NCBI GenBank assembly: GCA_029834535.1
Contig: JAQMWT010000667.1
Span: 248,001-312,000, forward strand
Direction: 5' to 3'
Origin: Chrysophaeum taylorii
Taxonomy: Eukaryota > Sar > Pelagophyceae > Pelagomonadales > Pelagomonadaceae
Length of the DNA stretch: 64,000 bases
Part shown: positions 52,185-61,206 of the stretch, piece after piece
Position numbering within the stretch: the stretch's first letter is position 1
How the letters are laid out: each line of letters begins with the position of its first letter
Translations under genes and position numbers: made by a program
Notes under the pieces: generated by a model
Seen by the model: only the letters and a program-made list of their open reading frames with translations
The model's database searches: none
What the model was told of the DNA's origin: nothing

Positions 52185-54179
52185 ATGCGACGAAGAGCAG
52201 CCTTCCTCCGACGATGGAGGACGACGACGGGACCGCCCGAGCTGCCGCCGGGGTCGTACTTGCCGCAGCACGTGAGGTCCCAGATAAATCGCAAGACGGT
52301 CGAGGCCTACATCGTGCAGCGGCTCGGGCCCGCCTCGGCGCCACGGCCGCTGTGGCGGCGGGCGGGCGACGACTTGCTAGAAGTCAAGGAGTGTCCATCT
52401 GCGACCTTTTGCGCCATCGACGGCAAGTTCGACCGGCGCGCGGCTCCCGGGAACCAATGGAAGCTGACGATCTGGGACTCCGGGTCGTTCTTTTGCCACC
52501 GGTGCCGGGGCAAGGGCTCGTGGCTCGACCTCAAGCTCAAGTGGACGGGCGTCACGGTGGCCAAGAAAACGGCGGCGCGCGAGGCGCTCGTCGAGGAGGA
52601 GGGAATGGACCAATCCACTGCAACGAGGTACGTCGCGGCCTTGATGGAGCCCGAGGGCGAGGGCGCGCGGAAGATGCTCGAGGAGCGAGGGTTGCGCCTG
52701 GAGGTCGCCGCCGAGTACGGCGTCGGCTTCGCGAGAGCAGTGTTCCGCGACGACGACGACGTCACAACCTATCGCAAGCACGAGTGCGTGACGTTTCCTT
52801 GGGTCGATCCCAAAACCAACGCGACGACGCGCGTCAAGCTGCGGTCCCTGTCGGAAAAACGGTGCATGCGGCTCGAGCCCAAGGGGGGCGGCTGGGGGCT
52901 TTTTGGCCGCCACGTCGTCCCCCCCGACGCGACGGAAATCGTCTTGACCGAAGGTGAGTTCGATGCGCTCGCAGTCCGGCAGGCGACGGGAAGGCCCGCC
53001 TTGAGCCTTCCGAACGGGGCGGCGTCTCTGCCACCCCAAGTCCTGGCGCTGCTCGAACCCTTTTCCAAAGTCTACTTGTGGATGGACAACGACGCGGCGG
53101 GCGACGCCGGGGCGCGCAAATTCGCCGAGAAGCTCGGATTGCACCGGTGCAGGCTCGTGCGACCCCCGGCGTCGTGGGGAAACGATCCGCCGAAAGACGC
53201 GAACGACGCGCTCGAGCGCGGTCTTCGGTTGGACGACGCAATCGACGAGGCGGCGCCGCCCGCGCACGAGCACCTCGCGCGCTTCGCTGACCTCAGGGAG
53301 GACGTGCTCCACGAGCTCCGGAATCCCGATCTCTACAAGGGAGTCGAGCTCGCGAGCCTCCCGGGCTTGACCAAGCTGCTGCTCGGCGCTCGCACTGGCG
53401 AGTTCACCCTCCTCAGCGGCCCGACGGGTTCCGGCAAGACGACGCTCGCCGCGCAGCTCGCCGTCGATCTCGTCAAGCAAAACACGCCCGCTCTCTGGGG
53501 CTCGTTCGAGATCCGCAATACGCACCTCGCGATTAAAATGCTCAAACAGTTCGCGAGGCGCCAAGACCCCGAGCTCACCCAAATGCGCCCAGACCATCTC
53601 TACAGATTATGCGACGACTTCGAGCGACTCCCGCTCTACTTCATGAGGTTCCACGGAGCGACGCTCGTCGACGACATCATCGACGCCATGACCTACGCCA
53701 AGTACGTGTACGACGTCGAACACGTCATCCTCGACACGCTCCAATTCATGCTCGCCCACGATCCCTCGCGGGCCGCGGTCGGCTCGCGCTTCGACACGCA
53801 GGACCACGTCGTCGCTAAGTTCAGGCATTTTGCAACCAGTCAAAACGTCCACGTCCTCCTCGTCGTCCACCCCCGCAAGGAGGACCCCGCCGCCCCCCTC
53901 ACAATCATGTCCATTTATGGCGGCGCCAAGGCCATCCAGGAGGCCGACAATGTCCTGCTCCTCCAGGCTCCGTCGCCCAAGCCCGCCGCCGACAAGCCTG
54001 CTACATCATCCTCCTTGCCGACGGCGGCCTCGGCAAACAATAAGCCCATCAAGGCTCTAGACCTCGTCAAAAACCGATTTGGGGGCAAGACGGGTTCCAT
54101 CAAGCTCGCCTTCGAGGACAAACGCCAGCGCTTCTTCGAGCTCGCCACCCGGCCCCCGACGTCAGCGTCCTCTTCCTAA
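52185..54179 (+). CDS. Twinkle-type organellar primase-helicase
   Basis: 664 residues, intronless. The first about 20 residues are Arg-rich without acids (MRRRAAFLRRWRTTTG), an organelle transit-like start. The primase zinc site has Cys70, Cys76, Cys104 and Cys107 (FFCHRCRGKGSW). The Toprim domain is at about 251-320 (IVLTEGEFDALAV; VYLWMDNDAAGDAGA). The RecA-like helicase begins near 385: SLPGLTKLLLGARTGEFTLLSGPTGSGKTTL (Walker A 412-419), WGSFEIRN, VILDTLQFM (Walker B), VLLVVHPRKE and AIQEADNVLLLQ. Both primase and helicase elements look intact, as in plant and protist Twinkle rather than animal Twinkle, where the zinc site is lost. Known role: replicative helicase and primer synthesis for mitochondrial and/or plastid DNA. 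It is divergent from FAM136A, with 83 bases between starts. Confidence 0.95.
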   Translation: MRRRAAFLRRWRTTTGPPELPPGSYLPQHVRSQINRKTVEAYIVQRLGPASAPRPLWRRAGDDLLEVKECPSATFCAIDGKFDRRAAPGNQWKLTIWDSGSFFCHRCRGKGSWLDLKLKWTGVTVAKKTAAREALVEEEGMDQSTATRYVAALMEPEGEGARKMLEERGLRLEVAAEYGVGFARAVFRDDDDVTTYRKHECVTFPWVDPKTNATTRVKLRSLSEKRCMRLEPKGGGWGLFGRHVVPPDATEIVLTEGEFDALAVRQATGRPALSLPNGAASLPPQVLALLEPFSKVYLWMDNDAAGDAGARKFAEKLGLHRCRLVRPPASWGNDPPKDANDALERGLRLDDAIDEAAPPAHEHLARFADLREDVLHELRNPDLYKGVELASLPGLTKLLLGARTGEFTLLSGPTGSGKTTLAAQLAVDLVKQNTPALWGSFEIRNTHLAIKMLKQFARRQDPELTQMRPDHLYRLCDDFERLPLYFMRFHGATLVDDIIDAMTYAKYVYDVEHVILDTLQFMLAHDPSRAAVGSRFDTQDHVVAKFRHFATSQNVHVLLVVHPRKEDPAAPLTIMSIYGGAKAIQEADNVLLLQAPSPKPAADKPATSSSLPTAASANNKPIKALDLVKNRFGGKTGSIKLAFEDKRQRFFELATRPPTSASSS

Positions 54180-54209
54180 TATTATTACAGCAACGGACGG
54201 ACCTCTTTT

Positions 54210-55233
54210 GTCCTAACTACTAATCGACAGATGTTTGTCTGTTTGTTTGTCTGTTTGTCTGTTTGTTTGTCTGTCACTCGATTTAGGGTAAGGATCAGGT
54301 AGGCGCGAGAGTAAGGATCAGGTAGGCGCGAGAGCCAGACAGTGATCCTCCAAGCCGTCTACGGCGACCTCGCAGACTATTTCCACGACCCGCGGCGGCT
54401 CTTTCAGCGCGCCATTCTCACGCCCCGTCGAAACGATGTTGTCGATGCTGACAACGCGCGCGTGACCGCGGCCTTTTTTTCCCGGAGACGAGGCGTCGGA
54501 GTTCTTTTCGGCCGACTAGGTTGGCTCGGAAGACGACGCCTCGCTCTTTACAGTCGAGTTTTCAACTCCCTGACAACCAACGGCATGCTGACTTTAATCG
54601 CGAGCTTAAAGTCTTCGCAACCTCGACCCGTCGCACGGCCACTGCAACGGTACCAGATACATGATCGATCGCGTCGTTGTCACCGAGGCTTCTCCAACTC
54701 GCCCATTGGGTGGACGGCGAGAAAAAAACCCTCATGGTCCCGCGCATCACCCTCACCACGAAGCACGGCGACCTCCCCTTCGAGCTGCGCCGACGCCAGT
54801 TTCCGTTAAGGCCGGCGTTCGCCATGACGATCAACAAGAGCCAGGGCCAGACGCTTCGCAAGGTCGGCGTCCTCTTGCCCAAGCCCGTCTTCGGCCACGG
54901 CCAGCTCTACGTGGCTCTCAGCCGAGTTGGCAAGCCCGAGGACATCGTCTTCTGGGTCGACGACTCCACCCGACCCAACGTAGCGCAATACCGACAACGC
55001 CACCCTGGCGTCTACACGCGCAACGTGGTTTACCACGAGGTCCTCCGGTAGCCGCACTACCCTTATTAGGACGAGTGTTGTTCGCGAGGGACCGGGTCGA
55101 AGTCAGCGCAGCAGCGCAGCACGAAACTTTGTGGGGTTTGAGAACCAAGTGAATGTGGGGTAAACTCAAAGGTGAATGTGGGGTTAGAAATCTGAGCAAA
55201 CTTACTGGCCTGCACTTACTGGCCTGCACTTGT
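54210..55233 (+). mobile_element. Repeat copy B: longest Helitron/PIF1-type helicase unit
   Basis: Same family as copy A but in plus orientation. It starts gtcctaactactaatcgacag, then a TGTC/TGTT microsatellite (54233-54273), a doubled gtaaggatcaggtaggcgcgaga, the helicase remnant, and a shrunken satellite (two aacttactggcctgcact units) ending ggcctgcacttgt. It keeps about 120 bases (about 54695-54815, coding for HWVDGEKKTLMVPRITLTTKHGDLPFELRRRQFPL) that copies A, C, D and E all lack, so it is the best template of the family in this window. Confidence 0.75.
54341..55051 (+). pseudogene. Helitron/PIF1-like helicase, C-terminal part only
   Basis: Readable segments in changing frames: VILQAVYGDLADYFHDPRRLFQRAILTPR with NDVVD (the block before motif IV of Helitron helicases), PGDEASEFFSAD, FNSLTTNGM, HCNGTRYMIDRVVVTEA-like sequence, and then in one frame from 54677 MVPRITLTTKHGDLPFELRR, FPLRPAFAMTINKSQGQTLRKVGV and FGHGQLYVALSRVGKPEDI (SF1B motifs V and VI). 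Frameshifts near 54510 and 54690 and missing Walker motifs show it is a fragment. No Rep/HUH domain was found. Confidence 0.75.
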
Positions 55234-55270
55234 GTTTGTTTTAACGCCCAAAAATTCATTTTTTTCGTCT

Positions 55271-56212
55271 ATGTCCGACGACCTCAGCTTCGACGAGTTT
55301 CGTGCCATCCAGCGCCAGCGGCAGCAGGACGAGGAGGACGAAAAGCCGGCGCCGGCGCCGCTGTCTCGGCGCGCCGGCGTCTTCGCCGAGATGGTCGAGG
55401 TGCAGCTGCTGATGGCGTTGCTCATCGTCGTCGACGTAGCGGCGTCGGCGGTCGCGTCGGCGTGCAACTTGGGCGTGCCGGCGTGGGGCGCGCGCCTCAT
55501 CGAGGCTTTCACCGGATTCACGGTCTTCGTCTTCCTCTTCGAGCTCGCCGCACTCGTCGCTGCGTTTGGTCCAATCGAGTTTGCGAGACACCCGGGCTAC
55601 GCCCTCGACGCGATCGTCGTCGGACTCTCTTTGTGCGCCGAAATGCAGCAGGGCGGCCGTGACGTCCGGCTCCTCGGTTTTCTGCGCCTCTGGCGCCTCG
55701 CGAGACTCAACGACGCCTACGTGGGGGCGGCCAAGCTCGACGCCGACGCCGCGAGAGCCCAAGCCGCCGACCACCGCGAGGCCGCGCTCAAGCTCCAGCT
55801 CGACCTCTCGCAATTCCAGGCCTCGCTCCACGAAGCCGCGGCCTCGCGGAAGCGCCTGGAAACTATGTGCAGGGCCTACAAGGACGAGATCGACACGCTC
55901 AACGAGGCCCTCGCCATCGCAGCCATGGACATCGCGGAGGCTGCCGACGACCAGCTCCTCCAGGAGGAGGACGAGGAGGACCACCACCATAAACAACAAC
56001 AACAAAAACAACATGATGGGGACGACGAACCCGCTCTCCCTATCGCGACGAAACCCCCTCCCAGACCCACCAAATTCGTCGTCGACGAGTCCGGCGCCTA
56101 TTATCAACGCAAAGATGATGATGATGATGATGATGATGAGGTTGCTGATGGTGGCGAACAACAACTCCAGCAACCCCCTCCCAGACAAAGCAACGGACCC
56201 CAAAAAGAATAG
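55271..56212 (+). CDS. Voltage-sensor protein, Hv1-type proton channel candidate
   Basis: The ATG at 55271 (MSDDLSFDEF) gives 313 residues. Four hydrophobic helices form a voltage-sensor domain. S1 is VQLLMALLIVVDVAASAV, with an Asp in the middle (the position of the proton-selectivity Asp of Hv1). S2 is FTVFVFLFELAALVAAFG with Glu, S3 is GYALDAIVVGLSLCAEM with Asp, and S4 is VRLLGFLRLWRLARLND with Arg every third residue and the Hv1-like RLWR. No pore helices follow. Instead a coiled coil (about 135-210, LKLQLDLSQFQASLHEAAASRKRLETM) could dimerise the protein as in Hv1. The tail is low-complexity (Gln, His and an Asp run). Known role of Hv1: voltage- and pH-gated proton exit; expected location plasma membrane or vacuole. 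Confidence 0.82.
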   Translation: MSDDLSFDEFRAIQRQRQQDEEDEKPAPAPLSRRAGVFAEMVEVQLLMALLIVVDVAASAVASACNLGVPAWGARLIEAFTGFTVFVFLFELAALVAAFGPIEFARHPGYALDAIVVGLSLCAEMQQGGRDVRLLGFLRLWRLARLNDAYVGAAKLDADAARAQAADHREAALKLQLDLSQFQASLHEAAASRKRLETMCRAYKDEIDTLNEALAIAAMDIAEAADDQLLQEEDEEDHHHKQQQQKQHDGDDEPALPIATKPPPRPTKFVVDESGAYYQRKDDDDDDDDEVADGGEQQLQQPPPRQSNGPQKE

Positions 56213-56369
56213 TTGAAGTCTGACGCCTCCTTGCCGCGAGATTTCATAAATTGCAGGCAATTCCTGTTTGTGTTTCTGTGTGAGCTTTTGTGACCTGGAA
56301 GTTCACACGAATAAACAAGAAAACATTATTTTCTGTTTGAACACCTGGAGTCTCCACCAACCTAAGACA

Positions 56370-57251
56370 ATGGACTGCGTGGTCGAGGACAGCCTGCAAG
56401 CCCGCGTGGAGGCGATGAAGCAGAGACTCCGTCTACCCGAAGAGCACATCAAAGATTTGCTCTCGATTTCGGGGGGGACCGACATCGTCGTCATCGCCGA
56501 CGACTCGAGCAGCATGAACATGGTGGCCGACACGGAGGGGCTTCGAACGCGGTGGATAGAGCTGCAGGAGACGCTCCGAAGTCTCGTCACCATGCTCCTC
56601 GTCATCGAGCACGTCGACGGCTTTTGGCTCAAATTTTTGAACGATCCCAGCTGGTACATCGTGACGTCCGAGCAGCAACTCGTCGACATCTACCTCGCAA
56701 AGCCCCGCGCCCGCGGCAAGACCCCGCTCAAGGCCTCGCTCGCCCCGGTGATGCAAGGGTACGGCGACATCGAAAAAGAAACCCTCGTCCTCACCGATGG
56801 CCAGCCGACCGACTGCTCGTTCCCCGAGCTCGTCGAGCTCGTCCGTTCCAAACGCAGCGACGTTTACCTGTCCTTTGCCATGTGCACCGACCAGCTCGAC
56901 GTGGTCGACGCGTACAACAAGCTGGTCGATCCGATCCCGGGCTGCGACATCACCGACGACTACGTCACCGAGCGCGCGGAGGCAAAGCTCGTGGGCAGAG
57001 ACCTCACCCCCTACCAGTGGCTCGTAAAACTTCTCCTCGTCAAGCACGACCACTATGACAAGCTCGACGAGCACCACAATCCCCCATGAGAAAACTACAC
57101 TGCCCCCAACATCAACGAGCCCCCGCCACCATACGAACAACACGCCGCTCAGGCCCCCCCACCTTACGTCGCCAAGAACCTCGACGCTGAGAAGCACCAG
57201 GCCGCCCGCCCTCGCCGCGGTGGTGGTGGTGTCTGCTGCACTCTTTCCTAG
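56370..57251 (+). CDS. von Willebrand A domain protein with in-frame TGA before a CaaX tail
   Basis: The ATG at 56370 (MDCVVEDSLQ) starts 239 residues. A vWA fold is visible: the MIDAS DxSxS in VVIADDSSSMN (about 44-48), then LRTRWIELQETLRSLVTMLL, GKTPLKASLAPVM, LVLTDGQPTD and VYLSFAMCTDQLDVVDAYNKL. A TGA at 57087-57089 ends the frame. The same frame then stays open for 53 more codons, encoding ENYTAPNINEPPPPYEQHAA, QAPPPYVAKN and a Gly-rich end finishing VCCTLS before a TAG at 57249. PPPY motifs and a C-terminal CTLS (a CaaX-type prenylation signal) look like a genuine protein tail. So either the TGA is read through or recoded, or it is a recent mutation or sequence error. Copine-like membrane recruitment by prenylation is inference. 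Confidence 0.82.
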
Positions 57252-57346
57252 GGTGCTTGTTCTTGTCTCTTTTCGCGCGCGCGAGCGCGAGCGTTCACTA
57301 CACACAAAAACCCCCCGCGTTTATTTATTATGACCCTTACACCACC

Positions 57347-58246
57347 TTACTCGACGCCGCCGCCACATCGAACGCCCGTCTTGTGGGACGCGTTATTGAC
57401 AGTAAAGACGCAGTTGCACTTGGATTCGTCGTCGCCGAGAATATTCGTACACGTCCTTGCGTGCGCGCTTAAACTCGAGTAGAATAAATCAATCTCTATC
57501 GCGCAATACTTGATGAGGTTGCGGCGCGAGCCGTCGTCGAGCGCGTCGACGACATCCGACGTCGCGTACGAGCCAGTGCTGTTGTTCTTGCGCATTCCAC
57601 CATACCACGCTTTTGAGACTCGGTTCGGGTCGACGAAACTCTGGAACATGCGGAGCGTAATCTTCCAGTTGTCGACGAGGCCCACGACATCGAGCTTGGT
57701 CGCGAGGGTGCGCTTCGCGTCGTCGTAAGATGCCGCCTTCGACAGGTAATTGGCCGTTCCCTTGTATTTTTCGCCGCTCCCCGCGCGCTTTATGACCTCC
57801 TCAACCACGCGCGAAAATTTCCAAGACGAATGCGAGTAGCGGATTCCAGAGATCATCCTGGCGACGGGCTCGCGGACCGTAGTCGTAAAGTATACCTTGT
57901 ATTCGCTCCCGTAGAGAGCAGAAATTCCGGGGTGTATGTGCCCACTCAAAACATCAAACGAACGCGCTTGCTGAAGCGTCGGTCGCTGGTTGTGTAATGG
58001 ATGCGTCGCCACGCGGCACTGGACACGCTGACGCACTAATAAGTGTTTCTTGTCGCAGCGATTAAGACTGGCGTATTTTAGACCGCATGCCTGCGCAAAC
58101 TTGTTCAAGAGCGCGCTCATCGTAGACCCCGCCGCTTTGAAGACATGAAGGTACACCACACGAGTGCGTTGCGTCTTGTTGCACACAAACAACGATGTCG
58201 TAGCACTCCTGACAAAAAAGAATAGCAGCGACTTCGCGCAGTGCAT
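57347..58246 (-). CDS. Sulfotransferase family protein (third in window)
   Basis: The ATG at 58246 (MHCAKSLLFFFVRSATTSLFVC) gives about 299 residues beginning with a hydrophobic anchor, as expected for a type II Golgi enzyme. PAPS-binding motifs: VVYLHVFKAAGSTMSALLN (5'-phosphosulfate loop) and VYFTTTVREPVARMISGIRY (3'-phosphate site). GHIHPGISALYG lies between them, and DVVGLVDNWKITLRMF later. Two NxS/T sites and a Cys-rich end (CTNILG..CNCVF...GVRCGGG) fit a lumenal fold with disulfides. It is closest in motif pattern to the Sulfotransfer_2-like gene at 16271. The acceptor is unknown. It is convergent with the vWA gene, 95 bases apart. Confidence 0.88.
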   Translation of the reverse strand: MHCAKSLLFFFVRSATTSLFVCNKTQRTRVVYLHVFKAAGSTMSALLNKFAQACGLKYASLNRCDKKHLLVRQRVQCRVATHPLHNQRPTLQQARSFDVLSGHIHPGISALYGSEYKVYFTTTVREPVARMISGIRYSHSSWKFSRVVEEVIKRAGSGEKYKGTANYLSKAASYDDAKRTLATKLDVVGLVDNWKITLRMFQSFVDPNRVSKAWYGGMRKNNSTGSYATSDVVDALDDGSRRNLIKYCAIEIDLFYSSLSAHARTCTNILGDDESKCNCVFTVNNASHKTGVRCGGGVE

Positions 58247-60035
58247 ACAAGCTTCGTACAAGCGGGTTTGAGCCTAAAACAACCGATTCAAAAGTTAAAA
58301 GTTTGTGTAAAACGCGAACCCCGGACCTGGTCGGACAAGACGGGGTGTCTTGGGCGGCCCGCGAAGATTCGAATGGGTCTCGGCGGACCGGGTGAGTTGG
58401 TGATATCGTTTTTTTCGTCCGGGGCAGCGACGATTGTGCGACTTCGGGAGGTTTTTCGCAGACACAACTCCAACATACCGTCCGATTTCGAAGCGGATTC
58501 CCGTGCGCGGGACAGCCAATGCGCCCTCTCGAGCACCTTCGAGAAACTGGCATCATAAAACGCGGCAGATGTGTATCAAAGTCGTGGTGTGCTCATGTTT
58601 CCACCTCGTCGAGGCGAGTAAGCTCACTTTGCGGGATAGAGCGATGCGTGTGGTGTTCCCGGCGGAGTTTCTGGGTCTGCTTGGCGGCCTCGATGGCGGT
58701 GTAGTGCATTTCGGCGTCTTCTCGCTGGCGTACGCGAGCTTGTACTCGCGCGCCTTCCGCGAGTAGCGCATGAGGCGCGAGCGACAGGCGGGTTGGGAGC
58801 ATCAATGGACTCGAAGATGAGGGTTAGTTGGTTGGCAGTCATCTGCGCCGCAGTGCCGACGCTGTGGCGACGGTAGTACTGCTTGGACTTGCCCCACGCG
58901 TACTAGACACCATTGCCGGCGAGCTCGGGATGGCACTTCGGGGATGAGAGAAGGAGGTGGCCGCGGTCCTCGACGAGTCGTTGGAGGAGGTTCTTTTCAT
59001 CCTTGAAGTCGGTGCAGTTCGCCAGGATCCGTCGTGATTCTGCTTGGACTGGTGCGGTCGAGAGAACTGCAAGCTACTAAAGCTGCGGCGAAGCCCCGGT
59101 GGGAGCTCCGAGTGAAACCGCCGCGGCCGCGCGCGTCTTCTTCGCTGGCGAACCGGAACCGGGGCCCGCCTCGGCCACTTTCGTTTTCTTCTTGCGACCG
59201 GCAGCGTTGGCCTTGAGCTCACGTGCGAGGCGACGCTTGTTGACGAGCAGGACGGCTTCCGCGACAGTGTCGTAGGCACCCACCTTGACGATCTCGGTTC
59301 TTCCTCGCTCCAGCCCTCGTTCGTGGTAGTCAAAGCACACTAAACACTTCCCCGCGTGCTTGTGCGACTTCGAGTACTGCCGCACGCCCTGCGGGAGTTG
59401 GTCCAAAAAGTCCTCCCGTGCTTATGGAAGCCAGAGCACGGTTCTGGTGTACTCCGTCTCTTCAGCTCCGACTGCAGCCATGATGACGAGAGCCACCAGG
59501 CTGCGTGGATGCATCGAAACTGTCCGGACGCGCTCGGACGGCGCGTCAGGCGTCAGACGCGCCGAAACACTTCTCCATTTCGGTGAAATGAGGTAGAATC
59601 GGTCCGTTGCGTGCGTGTTCTTTGGCGTCCAAAAAAAAATGGACCAAAACAGAAGGGCGGGAATGCCGGTGCTGGTGTGTGCGAGAGCCCGGGCCTATAT
59701 ATAGCGCTGTGGAAAAAGCTTCCCGCCACTGAGGATCGCCATCCTACGTGCTCTGAAGAAGCAAGCCCTCCCAGAGTCGACTTAGGGATATCGATCGGCA
59801 CATGGAGACTGTGGCGTAAGGGGAATTTAGGGGCTACGTGGCGTGCCTTCGAATCCTGGCTCGCCGCTCGCGCCCGTGCCCTTGGTGGAGTCACGGGACG
59901 AGGATGGCCGTTCTCCCGCCACACAACCACAAACTACTTCCGTGTCTGGTCATCACAACCTTGAGGATCGGCTGTTGCTTTATGATTAAGAACACTTGAA
60001 TCACAGAAATCAGGGAAGATTATGTCATAGAGAAA
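58247..60035. other. Gap before the repeat cluster, mostly unexplained
   Basis: 1.8 kb without a confidently supported gene. Minus-strand frames at 58593-58805 (coiled-coil-like) and 59077-59406 might be exons of one gene. The part 59600-60035 shows nothing beyond an A-run near 59630 and tatatata near 59696. Confidence 0.4.
59077..59406 (-). CDS. Possible exon of a basic DNA-binding-like protein
   Basis: After a plausible acceptor (ACCAACTCCCGCAG) the frame reads GVRQYSKSHKHAGKCLVCFD, then RGRTEIVKVGAYDTVAEAVLLVNKRRLARE, then a Lys-rich segment and a low-complexity end. The GVRQY...KVGAYDTVAEAV pattern is faintly like an AP2/ERF fold (GVR...G.FDT.EEAA), but the core Trp and the WxAxI strand are missing, so I do not assign it. 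The rest of the gene could not be traced. Confidence 0.3.
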   Translation of the reverse strand: MDQLPQGVRQYSKSHKHAGKCLVCFDYHERGLERGRTEIVKVGAYDTVAEAVLLVNKRRLARELKANAAGRKKKTKVAEAGPGSGSPAKKTRAAAAVSLGAPTGASPQL

Positions 60036-61114
60036 ACAAGGGCAGGCCAGTAAGTTCGCCAGTAAGTTCACCTAGTCCCAATCTCTAACCCCAGTAAGTT
60101 CACCTGGTCCCAGTAAGTTCACCTAGTCCCAATCTCTAACCTCAGTAAGTTCGGCGTAAGCCCACTCGTGCTCGCTCACATCCACTCACCCCTCTCCTTT
60201 GAACTCGTCCCTCTCACCCTCGCCAATCTAAGCTGCTTTGATCCGCACACGCCGCTAACCTTTGAGTTTACTCCAAAAAAAATAGTAAGTTCACTTGGTC
60301 CCAGTAAGTTCGCCTGGTCACTAATTTCACCTAGTCCCAATCTCTAACCTCCGTAAGTTCACCTGGTTCCAGTAAGTTCACCTGGCCCCAGTAAGTTCAC
60401 TTACAGTGCGCGTGTAGACGCCGGGAGGGGGCTTATCGGTATTGCGCAGCACGTGTGGGGTAGGGTGGAGTCGTCGACTCAGAAGAGGATATCCTCGGGG
60501 TTGCCGATCGACAGAGAGCCACGTAGAGCTGGACGTGGCAGAAGACGGGCTTCGCCAAGAGGACGCCGACCTCGCGGGGCGTCTGGCCCTAGCTCTTGGT
60601 GATCGTTTCGCGTCGGCGGGCCTTACGGGATACAGGTTGGAGGAGCCTCGGTGACAACGACACGATCGATCATGTATCTGGTACCGATGCAGTGGCCGTG
60701 CGACGGGTCGAGGTTGCGAAGACTTAAAGCTCGCGATCAAAGTCAGCATGCCGTTGGTTGTCAGGGAGTTGAAAACTCTACTCTTGAGAGCGAGGCGTCG
60801 TCTTCCGACCCAACCTAGTCGGCCGAAAAGAACTCCGACGCCTCGTCTCCGGGAAAAAAAGGCCGCGGTCATGCGCGCGTTGTCAGCATCGACAACATCG
60901 TTTCGACGGGGCGTGAGAATGGCGCGCTGAAAGCGCCGCCGCGGGTCGTGGAAATAGTCTGCGAGGTAGACGGCTTGGAGGATCACTGTCTGGCTCTCGC
61001 GTCTACCTGATGCTTACTCTCGCGCCTACATGATCCTTACCCTAAATCGAGGGACAAACAGACAAACAAACAAACAGACAGACAGACAAACATCTGTCGA
61101 TTAGTAGTTAGGAC
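60036..61114 (-). mobile_element. Repeat copy C: truncated helicase unit with satellite
   Basis: Starts acaagggcaggcc and ends ttagtagttaggac. It has satellite units (60049-60400) with the conserved ccaatctaagctgctttgatc spacer, then the minus-strand helicase remnant with the same internal deletion as copies A, D and E, and a GACA/AACA microsatellite (about 61055-61092). It shares with copy D the variant gatcaccaagagcaagg (on the coding strand), where A and E have gatcaacaagagccagg. Confidence 0.75.
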
Positions 61115-61206
61115 AAGGGCAGGCCAGTAAGTTCACCTAGTCCCAATCTCTAACCCCAGTAAGTTCACCTGGTCCCAGTAAGTTTCATATAAGTTCACCT
61201 GGTCAG
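61113..61206. repeat. Isolated satellite fragment between copies C and D
   Basis: Begins with the family end sequence acaagggcaggcc and carries about four AGTAAGTTCACC units. It is cut off abruptly by the start of copy D (gtcctaactac at 61206). It looks like the left end of another unit into which, or next to which, copy D was placed. Confidence 0.7.

Noticed and set aside
57087-57089. TGA as a selenocysteine codon
   Set aside because: It lies in a Pro/Asn-rich linker with no redox motif and I could not identify a SECIS-like stem-loop downstream; readthrough or mutation is likelier.
58320-58400. tRNA-like TTCGAAT sequence
   Set aside because: No complementary T-arm, anticodon or acceptor stems could be paired around it.
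59077-59406. AP2/ERF transcription factor
   Set aside because: Only the GVR and DT.AEA parts are reminiscent; the conserved Trp-containing strand is absent.
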